Shown here in pieces: positions 1 through 5,267 of a stretch of DNA of 5,391 nt (within the stretch, counting starts at the first letter, position 1; the number at the start of each line of letters is the position of its first letter). The DNA comes from an uncultured Bacilli bacterium (GTDB lineage: Bacteria > Bacillota_I > Bacilli_A > RF39 > UBA660). The position numbers and the translations under genes were made by a program. Below the pieces are notes generated by a model. The model saw nothing but the letters and a program-made list of their open reading frames with translations. It was not told the origin of the DNA and ran no database searches. Where the stretch lies: the NCBI GenBank assembly GCA_944332375.1, contig CALVJU010000047.1, positions 1 through 5,391 of the forward strand, in the 5' to 3' direction.

Positions 1-1
1 T

Positions 2-1183
2 GTATTAACATTTATTTTATTATTTATATCTATGCTAGCAAGTATGATTGGAGAATATAGTTTCATGTTATTGATCCCCCTTGCTGGTGTTATGTATCAA
101 TATGCTTCCAAAAACCCAATGCTTGGAATTATGACCGCTTTTTTAGGAACAAGTATTGGATATGGTGCGAATGTCATCTTTACTTATGACGATTATGCAC
201 TGGGCATGCTAACAGAAGTAGCTGCCGCTACTGTTGATGAAGATTATACCTTCCAATTATTATCAACATGTATCATTTCACCTATTTCTATGTTGATTTT
301 ATCAGTACTTGGAACAACCATTATTACCAGATTTCTCGCACCAAAACTTCCAAAAAAGTGTCATATTGATGATCAAGTAGAGTACAAAAACTCTAAAATC
401 GCAGCCCGTCTTAGTGGAATTTTATGTATTATCTTAATCTTAGCTGTTTTATATATGGTGATTCCTGGACTTCCAGGCTCTGGTGTTCTTTTAGATCCAG
501 ATGAGAAAGAATACATCGCCAAACTATTTGGAAGTAACGCTCCATTCCGTACTGGTATTATTCTTTTTATCACTGTTATTTTAACACTTTGTTCTTTTGT
601 ATATGGAATTGTATCTGGTAATTTAAAATCTACAGAAGATTGTGGACTGGGACTTTCTAAAGAATTTAAAAATGTCGGATATTTATTTGTTTTATTATTC
701 TTTGTATCAAACATGCTTGCTATCTTGAATTGGACAAATTTAGGTAGTGTCATTACCACAAGACTTGTTGATTTTATCAGTACTTTGCAAATATCAGGAA
801 TTCCATTAATCTTATCCGTGTTTGTCATTATCATTATTGCTAGTATTTTAATACCAGGGACTTTAGAAAAATGGACATTGCTTTCTCCAATTGTCATTCC
901 ATTATTTATGAGGGCAAATATTACTCCTGACTTTACACAATTCCTATTTAAAGCAGCAGATGGAATCGGAAAGAGTATTTCTTTATTCTTTGTTTATTTT
1001 ATTATCATGGTCGGCTTCTTACAGAAATATAATGCCGATAGAAAAACAGAAATCACATTGTTTGGAACATTAAAAACACTTGCTCCATCCATTTTACTAT
1101 TTACAATTGTGTGGATCATGATTATAATAGGTTGGTACTTAGTGGGATTACCAATTGGTATTCATACAATGCCAACATTATAA
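2..1183 (+). CDS. AbgT-family transporter, 5' end cut by window edge
   Basis: Inner-membrane carrier of the AbgT family, whose known members move p-aminobenzoyl-glutamate (AbgT) or export sulfonamides and folate precursors (MtrF, YdaH). The frame is open to the first base, so the ATG at 32 is internal; 393 residues are visible of a family length near 500, so roughly the first 110 are missing. Numbering from the codon at 2-4, recognisable family blocks are LIPLAG (about 25-29), GYGAN followed by DD and TE (53-72), VDEDYT (about 78-83), NWTNLG, KW (290-291), ITPDF (307-311) and a C-terminal GWYLVGLPIG. Many hydrophobic segments fit a polytopic protein. Asp64, Trp291, Pro309 and Asp320 match functionally important MtrF positions in identity and spacing, but the Ser and Arg positions are Leu288 and Lys317. 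The stop codon lies inside the ychF Shine-Dalgarno, suggesting cotranscription. The substrate cannot be assigned; the family call is firm. Confidence 0.85.
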   Translation, partial: VLTFILLFISMLASMIGEYSFMLLIPLAGVMYQYASKNPMLGIMTAFLGTSIGYGANVIFTYDDYALGMLTEVAAATVDEDYTFQLLSTCIISPISMLILSVLGTTIITRFLAPKLPKKCHIDDQVEYKNSKIAARLSGILCIILILAVLYMVIPGLPGSGVLLDPDEKEYIAKLFGSNAPFRTGIILFITVILTLCSFVYGIVSGNLKSTEDCGLGLSKEFKNVGYLFVLLFFVSNMLAILNWTNLGSVITTRLVDFISTLQISGIPLILSVFVIIIIASILIPGTLEKWTLLSPIVIPLFMRANITPDFTQFLFKAADGIGKSISLFFVYFIIMVGFLQKYNADRKTEITLFGTLKTLAPSILLFTIVWIMIIIGWYLVGLPIGIHTMPTL

Positions 1184-1195
1184 GGAGGAATCAAT

Positions 1196-2293
1196 ATGAG
1201 TTTAACAGCGGGTATTGTTGGACTTCCGAACGTCGGGAAGTCTACTTTATTTAATGCGATTACAAAAAAACATATTTTAGCAGCCAACTACCCATTTGCA
1301 ACAATAGAACCAAATGTAGGAATTGTTACTGTCCCTGATAAACGTCTTGATGTGTTAACAGAACTTGTTCACCCGGCAAGAACAATTCCGACAACATTTG
1401 AATTTACAGATATTGCTGGACTAGTAAAGGGGGCTTCTTTAGGAGAAGGTCTTGGAAACAAGTTTTTAAGCCATATTCGTGAAGTAGATGCGATTGTTGA
1501 AGTTGTCAGATGTTTTGAAGATGGAAATATTACTCACGTCGAGGGAAAAATAGATCCAATTCGTGATATTGAAATTATTGAAGTAGAATTAATTCTTGCT
1601 GATTTAGAAGTGGTTGATACGAGATTAAATCGCATAGGAAAAAAAGCACAAATGTCCAAAGATAAAGAGACATTATTAGAAGCAAATCTTATGAAACGAT
1701 TGAAAGAAGCATTGGAAAAAAATATTCCAGCTCGCTCATTGGAATACACCGAAGACGAGTATAAATTATTAAAATCATTTCAACTTCTCACAATGAAACC
1801 TGTGATCTATGTCGCAAATGTCAGTGAAGAAGACATGAAAGCAGAGAATGACTATGTCAAACAAGTAAGAGAATATGCGAAAAAAGATCATGCAGAAGTT
1901 ATTGTAGTAAGTGCGAAAATAGAAGAAGAACTAAGTGAATTGGAAGAAGAAGATAAAACTTTATTCTTACAAGAATTAGGACTAGAAGAAAGTGGACTCG
2001 ATCAATTAATTAAAGCTACTTACTCTCTTTTAGGACTTGCTACTTATTTCACAGAAGGAACTGATGAAGTACGTGCATGGACCTTTAAAAAAGGAATGAA
2101 AGCTCCAGAATGCGCTGGAATTATCCACACAGACTTTGAAAAAGGATTTATCAAAGCAGAAGTGATGAGTTACGAAGATTTTGCTCAACTAAAATCAGAA
2201 AAAGCAGTGAAAGAAGCTGGGAAACTAAGATTGGAAGGAAAAGACTATGTGATGCAAGATGGTGACATATGTCTATTTCGCTTTCATGTATAA
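1196..2293 (+). CDS. ychF: Redox-regulated ATPase YchF (Obg-related, OLA1/EngD type)
   Basis: P-loop nucleotidase of the Obg/YchF group. Family members bind ribosomes, hydrolyse ATP rather than GTP, and influence stress responses. The 365 residues match the usual length of about 365. G1 is GLPNVGKST at 9-17, G3 is DIAGL at 72-76, and the G4 position is NVSE at 208-211 instead of the GTPase NKxD; this variant is the known basis of ATP preference. SAK at 239-241 is the G5-like element. Residues about 130-178 form the charged helical coiled-coil insertion, and about 281-363 form the C-terminal TGS domain, ending RFHV where relatives have RFNV. AAGGAGG at 1182-1188, seven bases before the ATG, overlaps the stop of the upstream transporter, so the two are probably cotranscribed. 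A strong terminator follows directly. In Bacillus subtilis this gene also precedes rpsF-ssb-rpsR. Confidence 0.97.
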   Translation: MSLTAGIVGLPNVGKSTLFNAITKKHILAANYPFATIEPNVGIVTVPDKRLDVLTELVHPARTIPTTFEFTDIAGLVKGASLGEGLGNKFLSHIREVDAIVEVVRCFEDGNITHVEGKIDPIRDIEIIEVELILADLEVVDTRLNRIGKKAQMSKDKETLLEANLMKRLKEALEKNIPARSLEYTEDEYKLLKSFQLLTMKPVIYVANVSEEDMKAENDYVKQVREYAKKDHAEVIVVSAKIEEELSELEEEDKTLFLQELGLEESGLDQLIKATYSLLGLATYFTEGTDEVRAWTFKKGMKAPECAGIIHTDFEKGFIKAEVMSYEDFAQLKSEKAVKEAGKLRLEGKDYVMQDGDICLFRFHV

Positions 2294-2320
2294 CCCGTTA
2301 CAATATTGTAATGGGTTTTT
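2294..2320 (+). terminator. Rho-independent terminator after ychF
   Basis: The hairpin arms 2294-2302 and 2307-2315 pair over nine bases with one G-U wobble around an ATAT loop, and a run of five T follows at 2316-2320. It starts on the base after the ychF stop codon. It separates the transporter-ychF unit from the rpsF operon, which has its own promoter. Confidence 0.88.
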
Positions 2321-2389
2321 GTATAGATGAGAATCACTGAAAACAAAACCTATACTCAAAAACAGTCCAATATATGTATTCTCTATACA
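2320..2389. repeat. Imperfect inverted repeat downstream of ychF terminator
   Basis: Arms 2320-2326 (TGTATAG) and 2383-2389 (CTATACA) pair perfectly over seven bases. They continue with 2330-2334 against 2378-2382 after a three-base bulge at 2327-2329, giving 12 pairs in total. The left arm begins in the T tail of the ychF terminator. No gene or known element is recognised here, and AT-rich chance pairing remains possible. Confidence 0.4.
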
Positions 2390-2404
2390 TTCTATTACCA
2401 TGTT

Positions 2405-2479
2405 ATAAATATCGATTGTAAATAAAAGAATCATCTTTTGATGATAAAAAGGATAACAAATTATTTTCTCGATATTTAT
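2405..2479. repeat. Nested inverted repeat (11-bp perfect outer arms)
   Basis: ATAAATATCGA at 2405-2415 is the exact reverse complement of 2469-2479. Inside it, TTGT at 2416-2419 can pair with ACAA at 2456-2459. In the centre, ATCATC (2430-2435) and GATGAT (2440-2445) form a six-base stem with a TTTT loop. The element sits 20 bases upstream of the rpsF -35 box. It could be a structured RNA, a cruciform or protein-binding site, or a relic repeat; the sequence alone does not decide. Confidence 0.45.
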
Positions 2480-2498
2480 GTAAACGCAGAATTTCTTA

Positions 2499-2527
2499 TT
2501 TACTTTTGGAATATTATTTGTTATAAT
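2499..2527 (+). promoter_or_regulatory. Sigma-A promoter of the rpsF operon
   Basis: A consensus TATAAT at 2522-2527 is preceded by TG at 2519-2520, giving an extended -10 (TGTTATAAT). TTTACT at 2499-2504 is a -35 with four of six consensus bases at the ideal 17-base spacing. Transcription would start near 2534, giving a leader of about 66 bases before the rpsF ATG. Confidence 0.82.
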
Positions 2528-2534
2528 CTAAATC

Positions 2535-2594
2535 GAGTATGAATTTACTCCTTGCTTTTGATGATTCAAAAGCCATTTAGACCATGAGGAGGTG
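2535..2594 (+). promoter_or_regulatory. Candidate S6:S18-responsive rpsF leader
   Basis: Two alternative folds are visible. One pairs CTCCTT (2548-2553) with GAGGAG (2586-2591), hiding the Shine-Dalgarno. It encloses a perfect eight-base hairpin, GCTTTTGA (2554-2561) with TCAAAAGC (2566-2573) around a TGAT loop, and leaves 12 unpaired bases (2574-2585) only on the 3' side. A stem, a one-sided internal loop and an apical hairpin are the layout of the known rpsF leader motif bound by the S6:S18 complex. The competing fold pairs GAGTA (2535-2539) with TACTC (2546-2550), which would free the ribosome binding site. The CCG trinucleotide expected at the start of the loop reads CCA here (2573-2575). 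The switch mechanism is my inference. Confidence 0.6.
2587..2594 (+). promoter_or_regulatory. rpsF ribosome binding site that fixes the ATG start
   Basis: AGGAGGTG is fully complementary to the 3' end of 16S rRNA. It overlaps an in-frame GTG at 2594, which therefore cannot be the start. The core AGGAGG ends seven bases before the ATG at 2600, the normal distance. Confidence 0.85.
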
Positions 2595-2599
2595 TGAAC

Positions 2600-2890
2600 A
2601 TGAGAGATTATGAAATTATGTTTATCGTAAGACCAACTTTATCTGAGGAAGATACAAAGAAAGTAATTGAAAACTTTAAAAATGTATTAACAAAATTTGG
2701 AGCTACAATTACTGGAGAAACAGATATGGGACAAAGAGAATTAGCTTACGAAATCAAAAAATGTAAGAGTGGATACTATTATGTTATTAATTTAAGTGCT
2801 AGTGATGATGCTGCAATTAAAGAATTTGATCGTCTTGCTTTCATTAGTAATGATATTATTCGTCACTTAATTACAAGAATTGAAAAATAA
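2600..2890 (+). CDS. rpsF: 30S ribosomal protein S6
   Basis: Primary component of the 30S platform, which pairs with S18 on the central domain of 16S rRNA. The 96-residue product begins MRDYEIMFIV, the hallmark S6 start, and continues with the family pattern of an alpha/beta ferredoxin-like fold: GATI near 35-38, MGQRELAYEI (43-52), KKCKSGYYYVINL, and NDIIRHLITRIEK at the end. The ATG at 2600 is preferred over the in-frame GTG at 2594 because that GTG lies within the Shine-Dalgarno and the ATG restores the family N-terminus. It is the first gene of the rpsF-ssb-rpsR operon, 12 bases upstream of ssb, behind its own promoter and a probable autoregulatory leader. Confidence 0.97.
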   Translation: MRDYEIMFIVRPTLSEEDTKKVIENFKNVLTKFGATITGETDMGQRELAYEIKKCKSGYYYVINLSASDDAAIKEFDRLAFISNDIIRHLITRIEK

Positions 2891-2902
2891 AAGGAGCTAC
2901 TT

Positions 2903-3376
2903 ATGAACCGAGTATTATTAATTGGAAGATTAACTACAAAACCAGAGTTAAGATATACAGCTTCTAACTTACCTTTTTCACGTTTTTCAGTTGCTGTGAA
3001 TCGTACATTCAGCAATCGTGATGGAGAAAGAGAAACTGATTTCATTAACATTGTAGTTTGGAGAAAACAAGCAGAAAATGTTTGTAACTATTTAGATAAA
3101 GGAAGTTTAGTTTCTGTAGAAGGTAGACTTCAAACAAATAATTATGAAGACAAAGATGGGAATAAGAGATATTCTATGGAAGTAGTTGCCGATTCAGTAC
3201 AATTCTTAGAAAGTAAGAGAGAACGTAGCAATCGTGCGAACGATGTAACTCCATATGATTATCAAGAGCCATCAAATAATCAAACAGGAAATTATGCGAA
3301 TGATGTAAATGTAGAAGATGATCCATTTGCTGATTTCGGAGATAGCGTATCTATTAGTGATGATTTCCTAGACTAA
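2903..3376 (+). CDS. ssb: Single-stranded DNA-binding protein
   Basis: Binds and protects single-stranded DNA during replication, recombination and repair. It works as a homotetramer and recruits partners through an acidic C-terminal tip. Residues 1-107 form the OB-fold: MNRVLLIGRLTTKPELRY at the start, FSVAVNR (28-34), DFINIVVWRKQAENV (46-60, with the ssDNA-stacking Trp53), VEGRLQTNNYED, and a strand ending near SVQFLE. A polar Asn-rich linker (about 108-135) leads to DPFADFG at 140-146, which corresponds to the DPFAxxG seen in Firmicutes SsbA. The tail then reads ISDDFLD where relatives end with a DDDLPF-like tip, so the usual terminal Pro-Phe is absent. AAGGAG at 2891-2896 gives a normal spacing of six bases. 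It lies between rpsF and rpsR as in most Firmicutes. Confidence 0.97.
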   Translation: MNRVLLIGRLTTKPELRYTASNLPFSRFSVAVNRTFSNRDGERETDFINIVVWRKQAENVCNYLDKGSLVSVEGRLQTNNYEDKDGNKRYSMEVVADSVQFLESKRERSNRANDVTPYDYQEPSNNQTGNYANDVNVEDDPFADFGDSVSISDDFLD

Positions 3377-3378
3377 AG

Positions 3379-3384
3379 AAAGGA
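3379..3384 (+). promoter_or_regulatory. rpsR ribosome binding site that selects the ATG at 3393
   Basis: AAAGGA ends eight bases before the ATG at 3393. An upstream in-frame ATG at 3384 begins on the last base of this motif and would leave no spacer, so it is rejected as the start. Confidence 0.7.
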
Positions 3385-3392
3385 TGATAATC

Positions 3393-3608
3393 ATGGCTGA
3401 AGGATTTAGAAAAAGAAAAAAAGTTTGCCAAATGTGTGCTGGTAAAGATGTAGATTATAAGAATGTAGAAGTATTAAAAAAATATATTAAACCAAATGGT
3501 TCTATTACTTCTACAAGAATGAATGGAAATTGTAAATTACATCAAAGACATGTTGCAAATGAAATTAAAAAAGCTCGTTTTATGGGATTAATCCCATTTG
3601 TTAAATAG
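3393..3608 (+). CDS. rpsR: 30S ribosomal protein S18, zinc-binding form
   Basis: Small basic protein of the 30S platform, assembled with S6 near the mRNA exit site. The 71 residues match the short bacterial S18 family. The C-terminal signature, with HQR (50-52), IKKAR (58-62) and LIPFV (66-70), is diagnostic. Cys12, Cys15, Cys47 and His50 (CxxC plus CxxH) form a complete set of zinc ligands, marking the C+ form of the protein; many bacteria carry a version lacking them. The start at 3393 is chosen for its spacing to AAAGGA and for the usual MAxG-type N-terminus; three codons upstream are dropped. It is the last gene of the operon, 16 bases after ssb, and is followed at once by a terminator. 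Confidence 0.96.
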   Translation: MAEGFRKRKKVCQMCAGKDVDYKNVEVLKKYIKPNGSITSTRMNGNCKLHQRHVANEIKKARFMGLIPFVK

Positions 3609-3609
3609 G

Positions 3610-3635
3610 AAAGCGGAATAATTTCTGCTTTTTTT
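3610..3635 (+). terminator. Rho-independent terminator of rpsF-ssb-rpsR
   Basis: Arms 3610-3618 and 3623-3631 pair over nine bases with one G-U wobble around a TAAT loop. The T run at 3629-3635 gives the U tail. It begins two bases after the rpsR stop and faces the minus-strand terminator at 3651-3679. Confidence 0.9.
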
Positions 3636-3650
3636 ATGTGCTAATGATAG

Positions 3651-3679
3651 AAAAAAAGAATTACAAATTACTGTAATTC
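3651..3679 (-). terminator. Rho-independent terminator of the minus-strand operon
   Basis: On the minus strand, GAATTACA (3679-3672) pairs with TGTAATTC (3665-3658) over eight perfect bases around a six-base loop. One uninterrupted T run follows (seven A at 3651-3657 on the plus strand). The stem overlaps the last two bases of the stop codon of the gene it ends. Together with the rpsR terminator it insulates two convergent operons within about 70 bases. Confidence 0.82.
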
Positions 3680-4304
3680 ATGATGCAATTGTACAAGTCG
3701 CACCTCTTGATTCTTCTAATTTTTTTATATCCTCGATTGATTTTCCTAAATAGGTATCTTCTTCTGGAACATGTGCAGAATGTCCATTTCCAAAGTATGT
3801 TTTAATCATCCAACGATTGTTATCAAATATAATATCATTTACTTGGTTGATTGATTGTTTTGCACTTTCATAAGATTGCTGATCAACATAACGATTGGTA
3901 TGAATGTATTCGTATGTTGCTAAACGATTTTCACGAAAAACGGAAATCGATAAGAACGAAGTATAATAATTATTTTCAATTATTTCTTTGGATTCACATT
4001 CCATCGTCTTCGTTGTATCTTCTTCTGTATTCTCTTTTGTCTCTGCTTCTTGTGTGTTTTCTTCTACTGGAGGTGGTGTATCCCTAACACGTTCAAGTTC
4101 TTTTTTGGCTTCAAATTTTTGAAAAACAATACAAATGATGAATATAGCAATGAGTAAAAAAAACAAAAGAACGAAAGGACGCTTCATATCCGTTGTACTG
4201 GCTTCGTCTTTTTTCTTTTGCTTTTCTTCTTTCATTTCCTGCATTGTATGATATTCATCTAACAATTCTTTTTTTCTCTTTTCCCAATCTTCATTATGAT
4301 TCAT
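3678..4304 (-). CDS. Predicted single-pass membrane protein, unknown function (copy B)
   Basis: I do not recognise a family. The 208 residues show a charged cytoplasmic N-terminus with a Trp/Lys-rich helix (WEKRKKELLDEY, 7-18) and a Lys/Glu-rich helix to about 34. One hydrophobic membrane segment follows (about 43-61), flanked by Lys41-Arg42 on the inner side. Next come a Glu/Thr/Pro-rich spacer (75-100) and a C-terminal domain (103-208). By the positive-inside rule the C-terminal domain is outside. It is bounded by Cys103 and Cys204 and carries TYEYI (130-134), NDIIFDNN (156-163), IKTYFGxGH (167-175), TYLGKSI (184-190) and GATC (201-204). The upstream neighbour has the same layout, with 57 of 102 residues identical across the outer domain. 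TAGGAG on the minus strand (4316-4311) is six bases before the ATG. The 18-base gap to the upstream gene makes an operon likely. The TGA stop shows standard code use. Confidence 0.88.
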   Translation of the reverse strand: MNHNEDWEKRKKELLDEYHTMQEMKEEKQKKKDEASTTDMKRPFVLLFFLLIAIFIICIVFQKFEAKKELERVRDTPPPVEENTQEAETKENTEEDTTKTMECESKEIIENNYYTSFLSISVFRENRLATYEYIHTNRYVDQQSYESAKQSINQVNDIIFDNNRWMIKTYFGNGHSAHVPEEDTYLGKSIEDIKKLEESRGATCTIAS

Positions 4305-4322
4305 ACAATTCTCCTACTTTAA

Positions 4323-5117
4323 TTATTCAATTACACAAGTTGCTCCAGTAGCTTCCTCTTCTGCTTTTATCTCATTTATTGATTTACCTAGATATGTTGT
4401 TTCTTGGGCTACACTTTCTTGGTGTCCATCACCAAAATATGTTTTTATAATCAATTGGTTATTATCAAAAATAATATCGTTTTGATTCTGATTTTCTAAT
4501 TTCGCACTATCATAACTTCCTTGATCATTATATTTTCTTGTAACTATGTATTCATAGGTAACAAGGCGATCATTTTCAAAACGTGAAATTGTTAATACAG
4601 AACTTTGATAAGTATCCATCTGTGTTGTTGGCGATGTACATGTCAATGTTTTTTCAGAATTCTCTACTTCATCGGTAATATTATCTTCTACTTTATTTAA
4701 AGCTTCTGTTTCATTTCTTTGTTTCTCAATTTCTTCAAAATATACATTATTTAAGTAAACAAGAGCAAGTGCAATTAGTACAATGATAGTTACTAACAAA
4801 ATTGGTCCATTGTAACTTCTTTTCTTTTCCTGTTCCGCTACTTTTTTCTGATGTTCTTCATTTTGATGAACGCGTTCTACATGTTCTTCCAATAGTTTTT
4901 TCTTTTTCTCTTGCCATCCATTGTCTTCTTCAAACACATCGAAGTCGACTGTTTGTGATGGCTCCAAACGCGGTATCAACATTGTTTTTTCTAAATCAGT
5001 TGATTGTTTCGTACTCTTACTTACAGGTTTTTTCGAAGTACTTTTTTTTGTTTCTCCTCTTTTTGTAGTTTTCTTTCTACTAGTTGTTTTTTTCTTATTT
5101 TTTAATTCTTCACTCAT
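4323..5117 (-). CDS. Predicted single-pass membrane protein, unknown function (copy A)
   Basis: Paralogue of the downstream gene, of no family I recognise. The 264 residues begin with a very basic Lys/Thr/Ser-rich tail (about 5-40) that copy B lacks. A short acidic stretch with TMLIPRLEP and DFDVFEED (45-65) follows, then the shared Trp/Lys helix WQEKKKKLLEEH (68-79) and a Lys/Glu/Gln helix. The membrane segment is about 104-123. An acidic spacer leads to an outer domain from Cys160 to Cys261, the same 101-residue spacing as in copy B. Shared blocks are TYEYI, NDIIFDNN, IKTYFGxGH, TYLGKSI and GATC. The ATG at 5115-5117 is supported by GGGGTGA on the minus strand just upstream and by in-frame stops before it. 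It is the first gene of the two-gene operon. A cell-envelope or morphology role is possible, but only by topology. Confidence 0.88.
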   Translation of the reverse strand: MSEELKNKKKTTSRKKTTKRGETKKSTSKKPVSKSTKQSTDLEKTMLIPRLEPSQTVDFDVFEEDNGWQEKKKKLLEEHVERVHQNEEHQKKVAEQEKKRSYNGPILLVTIIVLIALALVYLNNVYFEEIEKQRNETEALNKVEDNITDEVENSEKTLTCTSPTTQMDTYQSSVLTISRFENDRLVTYEYIVTRKYNDQGSYDSAKLENQNQNDIIFDNNQLIIKTYFGDGHQESVAQETTYLGKSINEIKAEEEATGATCVIE

Positions 5118-5140
5118 ATTTTCACCCCATATTTTTCTTC

Positions 5141-5149
5141 ATTATATCA
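5141..5149 (-). promoter_or_regulatory. Extended -10 promoter of the membrane-protein operon
   Basis: Read on the minus strand, TGATATAAT is a perfect extended -10 element. It lies 24 bases before the start codon of the 264-residue gene, leaving a short leader with the GGGGTGA ribosome binding site (5128-5122). No convincing -35 hexamer is seen 16-18 bases upstream, which is acceptable for extended -10 promoters. Confidence 0.6.
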
Positions 5150-5173
5150 TACTTTTTTGAGAAACGAAACAGG

Positions 5174-5232
5174 AAAGTGCAGATTGTGTATAATTGACAA
5201 AATCAATGTTGGAAAACTAAGGTGCAAATTGT
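5174..5232. repeat. Degenerate 14-bp direct repeat in divergent region
   Basis: AAAGTGCAGATTGT at 5174-5187 and AAGGTGCAAATTGT at 5219-5232 match at 12 of 14 positions, with starts 45 bases apart. They lie between the minus-strand promoter and the plus-strand promoter, where a regulator could bind. No third copy was seen. Confidence 0.35.
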
Positions 5233-5267
5233 AGGATCTTTTTCTGAGTAGTAAGTTCCTCGGCGTC

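Noticed and set aside
373..897. A 174-codon open frame on the minus strand
   Set aside because: It lies wholly within the AbgT-family gene, shows no family pattern, and is best explained as an antisense shadow.
2441..2542. A 33-codon ATG-to-TGA frame inside the ychF-rpsF gap
   Set aside because: No Shine-Dalgarno precedes it, it runs through the rpsF -35 and -10 boxes, and its product has no recognisable pattern.
2594..2599. GTG at 2594 as the rpsF start
   Set aside because: It is part of the AGGAGGTG ribosome binding site; the ATG at 2600 gives the standard S6 N-terminus.
3384..3392. ATG at 3384 as the rpsR start
   Set aside because: It overlaps the Shine-Dalgarno and adds three residues not expected in S18.
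3678..5117. Assigning the membrane-protein pair to a YehR/DUF1307-like lipoprotein family or a toxin-immunity system
   Set aside because: There is no lipobox, no signal-peptidase site, no toxin motif, and the similarity is only of general layout.
3851..5160. Plus-strand open frames opposite the two membrane-protein genes
   Set aside because: Their hydrophobic, Phe/Leu/Ser-rich products are what the reverse complement of Lys/Glu-rich genes gives; no ribosome binding sites support them.
5189..5199. TATAAT (5189-5194) and TTGACA (5194-5199) as an extra plus-strand promoter
   Set aside because: The boxes overlap in the wrong order, the TATAAT has no -35 at proper distance, and the TTGACA has no -10 17 bases downstream.
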